From the NCBI GenBank assembly GCA_945902755.1, contig CAMDNC010000012.1, positions 1-38,946 of the forward strand: a stretch of 38,946 nucleotides of DNA. Direction: 5' to 3'. Below the pieces are notes generated by a model. That model worked only from the letters and a program-made list of their open reading frames with translations, was not told the origin of the DNA and did no database searches. The stretch comes from Flavipsychrobacter stenotrophus. GTDB taxonomy: Bacteria > Bacteroidota > Bacteroidia > Chitinophagales > Chitinophagaceae. This document shows positions 32,787-38,946 of the stretch, one piece after another; the stretch's first letter is position 1, and every line of letters begins with the position of its first letter. The position numbers were made by a program, and so were the translations under genes.

Positions 32787-32794
32787 TACCTTTG
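32787..32794 (+). promoter_or_regulatory. -7 element giving a leaderless transcript
   Basis: TACCTTTG, exact -7 match, ends only 4 bases before the ATG at 32799, so the mRNA would start at or within a base or two of the start codon. The sequence just downstream of the stop at 32751 supplies no good -33 element. Confidence 0.6.
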
Positions 32795-32798
32795 CTCT

Positions 32799-33326
32799 AT
32801 GCAAGCACAGGAGTTGACCAATCTTATTCCAGCACATTTCCCAGATAATTCCAGAGTATGGGTATACCAATGTAGCAGAGCATTTATAGAAAAAGAAGCA
32901 GCAGAAGTTAACGAGCAACTATTGCACTTTTACAGCCAGTGGCAAACACATGGTAGTCCCGTAAAAGGTTGGGCTGGCTTACTTTTCAGGCAGTTTGTGG
33001 TAGTAATTGCCGATGAAACCAACGAAGCCGTGAGCGGTTGTAGTACCGATAGTTCTGTGCGGGTAATAAAAAGCCTAGAAAGACAGTATGATGTCAATTT
33101 TTTTGACAGAATGATGATCACTTTTTTGCTGAAAGGCAAAGCAGAAATGTTGCCATTTGCTCAGGTACAATACGCTATTGACAAGGGATATATCAATGAG
33201 GATACATTGCTGTTTAATAATATCGTGACCAATAAAGCTGAATTGATGAACAATTGGTTGGTGCCTATCGGTAGTAGCTGGTTGGCAGGCAGAGTTACAT
33301 TTCAGCAATCTTCAGAAGCGATATAG
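32799..33326 (+). CDS. Conserved Bacteroidota protein (often named ABC transporter ATPase without the motifs)
   Basis: 175 residues: VWVYQCSRAFIEKEAAEVNEQLLHFYSQWQTHGSPVKGWAGLLFRQFVVVIADET, then SGCSTDSSVRVIKSLERQYDVNFFDRM. This matches a small conserved Bacteroidota family that I recall appearing in databases as ABC transporter ATPase. No Walker A, signature or Walker B motif is present, so that name is not supported. The conserved CSTDSSV-R-IK-LE and DRM segments suggest an enzyme or binding site of unknown kind. Its 3' end faces the OmpA-domain gene. Confidence 0.8.
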   Translation: MQAQELTNLIPAHFPDNSRVWVYQCSRAFIEKEAAEVNEQLLHFYSQWQTHGSPVKGWAGLLFRQFVVVIADETNEAVSGCSTDSSVRVIKSLERQYDVNFFDRMMITFLLKGKAEMLPFAQVQYAIDKGYINEDTLLFNNIVTNKAELMNNWLVPIGSSWLAGRVTFQQSSEAI

Positions 33327-33392
33327 TTGAAAAGACGAATCCATTTATTTAGTGGTAGATACGCACCATAGTTGCAGTTGCGTAAGCGAGTA

Positions 33393-34268
33393 CTATTCAT
33401 TTTCCAGTATCCTTATTTCCACACGTCTGTTTTTTTCTGCATCTTCTTCACTCAGTTCAGGGTCTACCATTGGTCGCCTTCTTCCATACCCTATATAGCT
33501 AAGCCTGCTGGTGTCTATTCCTCTTGATGTTAAATATTGAAATATTGCCTTTGCCCTATTTACAGATAACTGAGGTTCAAAGGTATCTATATCCAGCGCA
33601 TCAGGTGTGTCTTTTATACAGCATACATGCCCCTCTATACTGATTTTTAAATTTGGATTTTGTCTCATTACTTTAAACAATTGATCCAAAGCCGGTTGAG
33701 ATTCAGTACGCATGATATGCCTGTCTGCCGGAAAGTAAACATTATCTAGCTTGAAAACTGAACCAGCTTTCAGGTTTTTCATTTCATCGATGCTCGTTAT
33801 TCTCACACGTTTTGCAGTGTCTTTTCTGTTGGTTTTAGTGTATTTAGGTGTTTCTTTTTTCTTAGTAGTTTTGTTATTTACCACTATATCCACTCTTCTA
33901 TCTATTGGGTATCCGCCTCTGTCAGTCATGCCTGCTCGTTCCACCTTTCCTCTGCCCACACACAGTGTTATGTTACTTTCATTTATTCCATACTTAACCA
34001 AGTAGTCGCGCACGTTCTCGGCACGTTTCATGGATAAGTTTTTATTGTAGCTCTCAGAGCCCAAAAAGTCAGCATATCCCACAATAGTCACATTGCTGCC
34101 ATTGATAATTTTGTCATTATAAATGAGCAAATCAATCTTTTTCTCCATTTTCGGGTTCAACGTAGGCACATTCAGGTCAAAGAATAACTTAAACGTATCA
34201 GTCACTTTCTGTGCTTGCACAGAAAGTGTGGATAAAAGGAGTAATATGTATAGTCCAGATTTATACAT
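33393..34268 (-). CDS. Exported protein with two OmpA-like peptidoglycan-binding domains
   Basis: 291 residues from the ATG at 34268 (MYKSGLYILLLLSTLSVQAQ, a clear signal peptide); the frame is open 12 codons further up without that signal structure. Two OmpA C-terminal-like domains follow. The first is about 26-132 (VTIVGYADFLGSESYNKNLSMKRAENVRDYLVKYGI...YPIDRRVDIVV). A basic linker (KKKETPKYTKTNRKDTAKR) comes next. The second is about 178-290 (ISIEGHVCC...LSVNRAKAIFQYLTSRGIDTSRLSYIGYGRRRP...NRRVEI). No beta-barrel or lipobox is present. It should sit in the periplasm, bound to peptidoglycan. Confidence 0.9.
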   Translation of the reverse strand: MYKSGLYILLLLSTLSVQAQKVTDTFKLFFDLNVPTLNPKMEKKIDLLIYNDKIINGSNVTIVGYADFLGSESYNKNLSMKRAENVRDYLVKYGINESNITLCVGRGKVERAGMTDRGGYPIDRRVDIVVNNKTTKKKETPKYTKTNRKDTAKRVRITSIDEMKNLKAGSVFKLDNVYFPADRHIMRTESQPALDQLFKVMRQNPNLKISIEGHVCCIKDTPDALDIDTFEPQLSVNRAKAIFQYLTSRGIDTSRLSYIGYGRRRPMVDPELSEEDAEKNRRVEIRILENE

Positions 34269-34405
34269 CTCTAATTGATAGTATAAAGTAACTGATTTTT
34301 TCAATAAAAACGCAATTTCGCTGCTCAGTTTACCCTTAATATCCCCCTTTTATCATTTCATTACCACTTCAATGCAGAAGATCGGTCACGTATAGATGAG
34401 TGTTT

Positions 34406-35143
34406 TTATTGTTGTTCTTGCTTTTTCGCTCTATCGTCCACCTCAAAAACCTTATCACTTATCCCTTTATTTATTTCATATTTCAGATAGTTTATTTGTA
34501 TCGTACCTTTCTGATTCTTCCCTTCTTTTGCATCCCTTGCTATCTTAGCCTCTGGTAGGTCGTCATAGTCCATTGTCACACCTTTAGGTAGTTTATAGCC
34601 TTTTAAATCTAGGTGAATCGTCATTTTGTCTGGAAGAGAGTACGGAATATACTTCGCATATTCTAGATCCATGATAATAGTACCATCATTACGAGTAGTG
34701 GTCTCTGTTCTCACGGCTACCATATCTGCTTCATCTATCCATATTTTTGTTAGCACTATACCACTGTTGTCATCTTCTGGCACTACTTTTAATATTCGCA
34801 CCTGTCTGTTGGCTATGGTGGTTTTTCCCACATCTATCACCATTACGTTTCCACTCGGTATCAGGTTGCGAAGGGTTAGGTTAATGTTTTTTTTAGGCAA
34901 GATAGACAAGCCACCATGGCGCTCCAGTCTCATTTTGTCTGGGCTTTTGTAGTACAATGTACCAGCAAGTGGAGGTATCTTCATGTAGTTTACATTTATT
35001 TTCATCTTCACCTCTGCTGTATAATCTCTTACTGATAACACTTTTGTTCTTAGTGTTTCAAACAAGACATTTCCGTCGGCTTCCTTCGCTGTAAGTGCCA
35101 AGTGTTGCAACAGCAGTACAACAATTACTAGTCCCTTTCTCAT
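34406..35143 (-). CDS. LolA-like outer membrane lipoprotein-sorting protein
   Basis: 245 residues with a signal peptide (MRKGLVIVVLLLQHLALTAK). The pattern SVRDYTAEVKMKINVNYMKIPPLAGTLYYKSPDKMRLER, followed by VRILKVVPED and KIWIDEADMVAVRTE, is that of the LolA/LppX-type open beta-barrel that binds lipidated or hydrophobic cargo. Its start overlaps the end of the permease gene by 4 bases (ATGA type), so it is translationally linked to the ABC transporter. It may receive a lipid or lipoprotein from it, or protect a periplasmic step. Cargo is unknown. Confidence 0.85.
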   Translation of the reverse strand: MRKGLVIVVLLLQHLALTAKEADGNVLFETLRTKVLSVRDYTAEVKMKINVNYMKIPPLAGTLYYKSPDKMRLERHGGLSILPKKNINLTLRNLIPSGNVMVIDVGKTTIANRQVRILKVVPEDDNSGIVLTKIWIDEADMVAVRTETTTRNDGTIIMDLEYAKYIPYSLPDKMTIHLDLKGYKLPKGVTMDYDDLPEAKIARDAKEGKNQKGTIQINYLKYEINKGISDKVFEVDDRAKKQEQQ

Positions 35144-35979
35144 GATTTTATATCTTTTTTATTAAAGTACAGTACCGTAGTACCCAGAAATGCTACCGTG
35201 TATACTACCAGTATAATCACCGATCGCGTAATAGCAGCATAGGGTACTGGGTCGTCAAAGAAGCCTTTCCAGCCTATGATATGTGTTGTAAAAAGGTATG
35301 GTTTTATAACATTGAATATGGGTAATTCTAAGTTGGACATTATTGTAAGTACCACTACCACGCCCATTGTGCTTATGACGGGTCCTATGGCATTATCAGC
35401 AAATGCAGATAATAGGATAGACAGTGCAGCTATGGTGGTCATTGCCAACACTGCAAACAAGAACGCTGCACCGTACCTCCACATGATGTCATCTTGCAAT
35501 ATCATCACAAATGCGTCACTTTTTAGGTTTATCATATCGCCCTTGCCAAATAATACCAATGATAATACCAGTGCTACACCGGCAAGCCACATTATCAGAA
35601 GTACTGTATATATGAAACTGCTTATGAATTTTGCCATTACTAGCTTCAGTCGCGATATGGGTTTCGTAAGCAGTAGTCGCAAGGTGCCAGAGTTTGCTTC
35701 TCCTGCAAGCGAGTCTCCGGCCACTAGAGCCACCAGTAGCGGAATATGAATAAGCAACGACTGCAAAATGATGTAGGTGATCAGGTAGCCATTCAGAATG
35801 TTACCTCGTATATCAAACTGTTCATTTACGCCTTGCAATGCAAAGTTTACAAACGAATTGCCGTCTGACAGCATTGCCAATTGTATAACAAAAGTAATTG
35901 CAGTTACTATCCCAAAACTAATGTAGGTTCTCGGACGTCTGAAAATCTTATATAGCTCTATTCGCAGTAGTTGTATCAT
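35140..35979 (-). CDS. ABC-2 type transporter permease
   Basis: 279 residues with six to seven membrane helices and the N-terminal cytoplasmic start MIQLLRIELYKIFRRPRTYI typical of ABC-2/NatB/CcmB-like permeases. It includes GDSLAGEANSGTLRLLLTKPISR, a family feature just inside the second membrane segment. Its start lies within the ATPase gene (32-base overlap), and the LolA-like gene begins at its stop. It forms an exporter with the ATPase. Confidence 0.92.
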   Translation of the reverse strand: MIQLLRIELYKIFRRPRTYISFGIVTAITFVIQLAMLSDGNSFVNFALQGVNEQFDIRGNILNGYLITYIILQSLLIHIPLLVALVAGDSLAGEANSGTLRLLLTKPISRLKLVMAKFISSFIYTVLLIMWLAGVALVLSLVLFGKGDMINLKSDAFVMILQDDIMWRYGAAFLFAVLAMTTIAALSILLSAFADNAIGPVISTMGVVVVLTIMSNLELPIFNVIKPYLFTTHIIGWKGFFDDPVPYAAITRSVIILVVYTVAFLGTTVLYFNKKDIKS

Positions 35980-36880
35980 TGGTGATATTTAAAAAGTATG
36001 CTTCAAATGAATGTCTGGAGCTGATGCTCAATACGTCTGTTCTGTTTTCTACCAGCCATCGGTTCAGTTCTGGTACTATTTTGGGGTTCATCTTCATTAC
36101 TATTTGTTCTTCAGTTTGGCTCACTGTTAGTTGTCCCCATACACTGCTGCTCAGCATTCGTGCTAGGTTATTGTTTGGTGTAATATTAACTTCTATCAGG
36201 GTTTCATCTGGGTTCATAAGGTCACCAAGTCTGCCATCACTTACTTTTTTTCCCTTGTGTATGATAAGCATACTTGTTGCCATTTGTTCCACCTCATGCA
36301 GCAGGTGCGACGAAACCAATATCGTTTTGCCATGGTCTCTACTTAGCGACACTATGAGTGCCCTTATTTCTGCTATTCCTTGTGGATCTAAGCCATTAGT
36401 AGGTTCGTCCAATATCAGTAGGTCTGGATTATGGGCCATAGCTATCGCTATGCCCAGCCTCTGTTTCATGCCCTGTGAGTAAGCCTTAAATTTGTCTTTT
36501 TCTCTTCCCTTCAGCCCCACTATTTCTAGTACTTCATACAGCCTTTGGTTGGTTATTTTACTGTCGCTAAGCGTTGCAAAGATTTTTAGGTTATCCCATC
36601 CCGACAAGTAACCATACATATCCGGTCGCTCTATGATGGCACCAATACTTTTCAGTAGGTGCCTTCGGCTGTTGTTAAATTCATATCCGTTGATGGATAT
36701 TGTACCGCTATGTGGGAAAATTAACCCAAGCAACATACGCATGGTAGTGCTCTTTCCAGCACCATTTTGTCCCAAAAATCCATAAACTTCTCCATGCTGT
36801 ATCGTAAACGATAAATTGTCTACAGCCTTAAAAGTTTTGAATGATTTCGTTAGTGCGTTGACCTCTAATATTGGTTTCAA
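35948..36880 (-). CDS. ABC transporter ATP-binding protein
   Basis: 310 residues. Walker A is GQNGAGKST (37-45), the signature is YSQGMKQRLGIA, Walker B is LLILDEPTNGLD, and the switch His lies in LVSSHLLHEVEQ. A C-terminal extension of about 90 residues follows the ATPase domain, as in CcmA/NatA-type exporters. First gene of a three-gene overlapping operon (ATPase, permease, LolA-like) behind a -7 element at 36904. Confidence 0.95.
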   Translation of the reverse strand: MKPILEVNALTKSFKTFKAVDNLSFTIQHGEVYGFLGQNGAGKSTTMRMLLGLIFPHSGTISINGYEFNNSRRHLLKSIGAIIERPDMYGYLSGWDNLKIFATLSDSKITNQRLYEVLEIVGLKGREKDKFKAYSQGMKQRLGIAIAMAHNPDLLILDEPTNGLDPQGIAEIRALIVSLSRDHGKTILVSSHLLHEVEQMATSMLIIHKGKKVSDGRLGDLMNPDETLIEVNITPNNNLARMLSSSVWGQLTVSQTEEQIVMKMNPKIVPELNRWLVENRTDVLSISSRHSFEAYFLNITNDTTTANRAI

Positions 36881-36903
36881 AACAAGTTGATTGAAATATT
36901 ATT

Positions 36904-36911
36904 CAAAAGTA
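36904..36911 (-). promoter_or_regulatory. -7 element of the ABC/LolA-like operon
   Basis: CAAAAGTA on + reads TACTTTTG on -, exact -7 match, 23 bases before the ATPase ATG. No -33 TTG at the proper distance. The rest of 36912-37290 is AT-rich, with GTATAC repeated near 36941 and 36961 and nothing else I can name. Confidence 0.5.
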
Positions 36912-37297
36912 CCTCTCTTTTACTGTCCTATCTATAGGTAGTATACAACAATTAACAATAGTATACCATTCCTGTTCTTTTTAAACTCAGCTCTACACAT
37001 TCATCTATTGAATTCTGATGTTGCTAGGTTAATATTTACTAACGGCTTCCTTAGTTATTGTTTATAATATTCTTCAAAATTATGAACAATATTTCATCTT
37101 GTGTTCTTTCTTTTTGTTCATTTTAGCACTCTTTTATGCTTTTCAAATTAAAAATAATATTCATTTAGTGAGGCTTTATAAATCAATAGATAATACCTAT
37201 AAAATGATTGTTCTACCCTCAAAGCCGCTCCAGTAGCACATTTCAGTGGTTTATCGTTTCCATTTTTTTGAACTATTAATTTTGTTTAACAAAATCG

Positions 37298-37330
37298 TTG
37301 AAAAATTGAACAAAATAAATCCTACTTTTA
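37298..37330 (+). promoter_or_regulatory. Weak promoter candidate for the pterin pair
   Basis: TTG at 37298-37300 and TACTTTTA at 37323-37330 (one mismatch to TAnnTTTG) with a 22-base spacer, about 36 bases before the first ATG. Confidence 0.35.
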
Positions 37331-37366
37331 CATCATCAACAGCAAAACAACAGACTGTTTAAAAAA

Positions 37367-37777
37367 ATGAACAAAATTTCAGTCATCAGAAAAGAGCACT
37401 TCAACGCCGCTCATAGGTTGCACAACAGTAGCCTATCTGCTGAAGAGAATAGCGCACTTTTCGGGAAATGCAATAATCCACATTATCATGGTCACAATTA
37501 TGATTTGTGGGTAAAAGTAACAGGTTTCATTAATACAGTATCAGGATACGTAATAGACACCAAGTACCTGAGTAAGTTGATAAGTGAAGAAATACTGGAT
37601 AAGTTCGATCACAAAAACCTAAATCTCGATGTTCCAGATTTTAGCGATTTAAATCCAACTACAGAAAATGTTGCAGTAGTCATCTACAACAAATTGAGAA
37701 ACAAAATTGACTCACAATTCGAAATTAAAATTACACTCTATGAAACAGACAGAAACTTTGTTGAATACCCTGCATAA
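37367..37777 (+). CDS. 6-pyruvoyl/6-carboxytetrahydropterin synthase family
   Basis: 136 residues. It carries zinc-ligand His residues (H16 in HFNAAHRLH and the HGH at H41/H43), the active Cys35 in FGKCNNPHYHGHNY, and Glu in TLYETDRNFVEY. The CNNPxxHGHNY form resembles eukaryote-type pyruvoyltetrahydropterin synthases. Bacterial QueD proteins of the 6-carboxytetrahydropterin branch (queuosine, 7-deazaguanine) belong to the same fold, so the product cannot be settled here. Its stop lies inside the folE gene (38-base overlap), so the two are translated together on a shared substrate, dihydroneopterin triphosphate. Confidence 0.9.
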   Translation: MNKISVIRKEHFNAAHRLHNSSLSAEENSALFGKCNNPHYHGHNYDLWVKVTGFINTVSGYVIDTKYLSKLISEEILDKFDHKNLNLDVPDFSDLNPTTENVAVVIYNKLRNKIDSQFEIKITLYETDRNFVEYPA

Positions 37778-38444
37778 TAGAATAACCCTCAACGGATTAT
37801 CTATCGATGAAATTGGTGACGACCATATTTACACAGGTGTGGAAACACCTCTTCGCGATGACGCTTTCGAACTGAGCGATGAGGAAAAAATAGAAAGAAT
37901 TGAATTTCACTTTCGCGAAATAATGGAAACGCTAGGTCTTGATTTAAATGACGAAAGCCTCACCGGTACTCCAGCGCGTGTAGCTAAAATGTATGTTAAA
38001 GAAATTTTCTCTGGCCTCAATCCTAAGAATAAGCCAAAGATTGCTTTGTTTGACAACAAGTATCAGTACAAACAAATGTTAGTGGAGAAAGACATAACGC
38101 TCTATAGCAACTGCGAGCATCACTTTGTGCCTATATATGGAAAAGCGCATATTGCCTATATCTCGGGCGGTAAAGTTATTGGTTTATCAAAATTAAATAG
38201 GCTTGTTCAGTATTTCTCCCAGCGTCCTCAGGTGCAAGAAAGATTAACAGAACAAATAGGTAGAGAGTTGCAAGATGTGTTAGGTACAAAAGACGTTGCA
38301 GTAATCATAGATGCAAAGCACATGTGTGTATCGTCTAGAGGCATTAAAGATACAGGTTCGGCTACCATCACATCTTTTTTCGAAGGTAAGTTTCAAAATG
38401 AAAGAACCAGAAACGAGTTTTTAGAGTATATAGCTATGAAGTAA
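37740..38444 (+). CDS. folE: GTP cyclohydrolase I
   Basis: 234 residues from the ATG at 37740; the frame is open to a TTG at 37707, but that adds only residues deep inside the preceding gene. Zinc ligands by comparison with E. coli FolE are C125 and H128 in NCEHHFVPIYGKAHI and C196 in HMCVSSRGIKDTG. The SQRPQVQERLTEQI segment completes the active site. It converts GTP to dihydroneopterin triphosphate for folate and related pterins. It follows the pterin synthase by overlap. A weak inverted repeat (38444-38450 with 38467-38473) follows the stop. Confidence 0.97.
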   Translation: MKQTETLLNTLHNRITLNGLSIDEIGDDHIYTGVETPLRDDAFELSDEEKIERIEFHFREIMETLGLDLNDESLTGTPARVAKMYVKEIFSGLNPKNKPKIALFDNKYQYKQMLVEKDITLYSNCEHHFVPIYGKAHIAYISGGKVIGLSKLNRLVQYFSQRPQVQERLTEQIGRELQDVLGTKDVAVIIDAKHMCVSSRGIKDTGSATITSFFEGKFQNERTRNEFLEYIAMK

Positions 38445-38566
38445 AATCCCATTATGCAGCTCGGTTGGGGTTTGATATTTATATAACAAGTGTGTTTGGA
38501 GTTGTGAGATAGATGAAAGCGGTAATTAGAGTTGGAATAGTGCAGATAGGTGAGAAGCGATAAGTA

Positions 38567-38600
38567 GGGTAGGGATTTTTCGGGCTAATAGTCCCTGCCC
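38567..38600 (+). repeat. Hairpin resembling the array hairpins
   Basis: GGGTAGGGA (38567-38575) pairs with TCCCTGCCC (38592-38600) over 9 bp with one wobble. It looks like a degraded, shorter relative of the hairpins in the array that starts 28 bases later. 38445-38566 otherwise holds no gene. Confidence 0.6.
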
Positions 38601-38684
38601 TTAAATAGTATTTAAGTTTTTTTTGATATAGGTTTTGTGTGTTTGAGTGGCGTGTGAGTATGAGGCGAGTGATGAGTGTGTGTG

Positions 38685-38720
38685 GCAGGGGCTTCTGCCG
38701 ATCTGAAGTCCCTGCTTTTT
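38685..38720 (+). terminator. Terminator-like hairpin, array unit 1
   Basis: GCAGGGGCTTC pairs with GAAGTCCCTGC over 11 positions, with one G-U, around a 9-base loop, then TTTTT. An alternative shorter hairpin (GGCAG...CTGCC, 38684-38699) uses the same left arm. Confidence 0.75.
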
Positions 38721-38816
38721 GAACTAACGAGATGAGTTTTGTGATATAGGTTTTGTGTGTTTGAGTGGTGAGAGAGTATGAGGTGAGTGAAATGAGGCGA
38801 GTGATGAGTGCGTGTG

Positions 38817-38852
38817 GCAGGGGCTTCTGCCGATCTGAGGTTCCTGCTTTTT
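38817..38852 (+). terminator. Terminator-like hairpin, array unit 2
   Basis: The left arm is identical to unit 1, and the right arm is GAGGTTCCTGC. The two base changes in the right arm relative to unit 1 both produce G-U pairs, so all 11 positions still pair in RNA. TTTTT follows. Confidence 0.75.
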
Positions 38853-38946
38853 GAGACGATGAGATGAGTTTTGTGATGTAGGTTTTGTGTGTTTGAGTGG
38901 TGAGAGAGTATGCGGCGAGTGAAATGAGGTGAGTGCGTGTGGCAGG

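Larger units (their letters stand above)
38628..38946 (+). repeat. Tandem repeat array with hairpin units (continues past the window)
   Basis: Units begin with GGTTTTGTGTGTTTGAGTGG at 38631, 38749 and 38881 (spacing 118 and 132). Each unit has a GAGTG-rich variable part and then a hairpin: 38685-38715 in unit 1 and 38817-38847 in unit 2, each followed by TTTTT. The third unit is cut by the window edge. The distance from unit start to hairpin start is 57, 71 and 64 bases, steps of 7. No frame is shared by the units, so the array is non-coding. Confidence 0.92.

Noticed and set aside
32799-33326. ABC transporter ATPase assignment
   Set aside because: No Walker A, signature or Walker B motif is present in the 175 residues.
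38685-38715. Similarity of the array hairpin (reverse strand AGATCGGCAGAAGC) to a sequencing adapter
   Set aside because: It differs from the adapter at several positions, is repeated with long shared flanks, and both arms pair; it is genomic repeat sequence.
38628-38946. CRISPR array at the right end
   Set aside because: Units are 118-132 bp and nearly wholly similar to each other, with no short-repeat/unique-spacer pattern and no cas genes.
1-38946. tRNA, rRNA or insertion sequence
   Set aside because: No cloverleaf-type GTTCGAAT element in a proper setting, no rRNA-like stretch and no transposase or integrase frame was found by reading; a tRNA search program could still overturn this.

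Overview
The window is one stretch of a Bacteroidota chromosome, most likely from Chitinophagales or a near relative. That placement is inferred from family content: a TonB-dependent receptor with a carboxypeptidase-like N-terminal domain, DUF4249 and DUF2851 proteins, a giant protein ending in a type IX secretion (T9SS) sorting domain, and ExbB/ExbD/TonB. It is also inferred from many promoters matching the Bacteroidota -7 element TAnnTTTG. No rRNA, tRNA, CRISPR array, transposase or integrase was seen. Gene content is mostly chromosomal housekeeping with several accessory surface functions.

Layout. 1-5576: the end of a drug/metabolite (EamA) transporter, an orphan membrane histidine kinase, then a three-gene unit (small His-rich exported protein, TonB receptor, lipoprotein) closed by a strong bidirectional terminator. 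5597-10907: thioredoxin reductase, a DUF4249 lipoprotein, an L,D-transpeptidase, a TetR regulator with a RomA/NAPE-PLD-like metallo-hydrolase that share an operator sequence, and a small predicted barrel protein. 11017-14488: pabB, a highly charged disordered protein, and purA. 14488-17541: hemN, then three RNA-binding genes in a row (cold-shock protein, NYN-LOTUS protein, RRM protein). 17799-21110: exbB-exbD facing tonB-folC. 21422-22376: rpsL-rpsG, closed by a terminator with no fusA after it.

22377-29834 is dominated by a 2257-residue surface protein: signal peptide, ALK/LTK-like glycine-rich domain, about 19 BIG2-like repeats of 72 residues each carrying an invariant Cys-Trp-Cys pattern, other Ig/PKD-like domains, and the T9SS tail. 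29939-33326 holds a DUF1801 protein, a single-domain response regulator, a small membrane protein, DUF2851 and a conserved Bacteroidota family. 33393-36880 is a tandem OmpA-domain protein and an overlapping ABC transporter/LolA-like operon. 37367-38444 is an overlapping pterin pair (6-pyruvoyl/6-carboxytetrahydropterin synthase and folE). The last 320 bases are the start of a structured tandem repeat array that runs off the window.

The most interesting signals not explained by ordinary genes are: (i) a 20-bp terminator-like hairpin plus U-tract inside the 5' coding region of pabB, downstream of the charged-protein gene; (ii) the 38628-38946 array, in which each unit carries a hairpin plus T-tract whose sequence changes keep pairing through G-U wobbles, and whose variable segment changes in steps of 7 bp; and (iii) the Cys-Trp-Cys repeat architecture of the giant surface protein.
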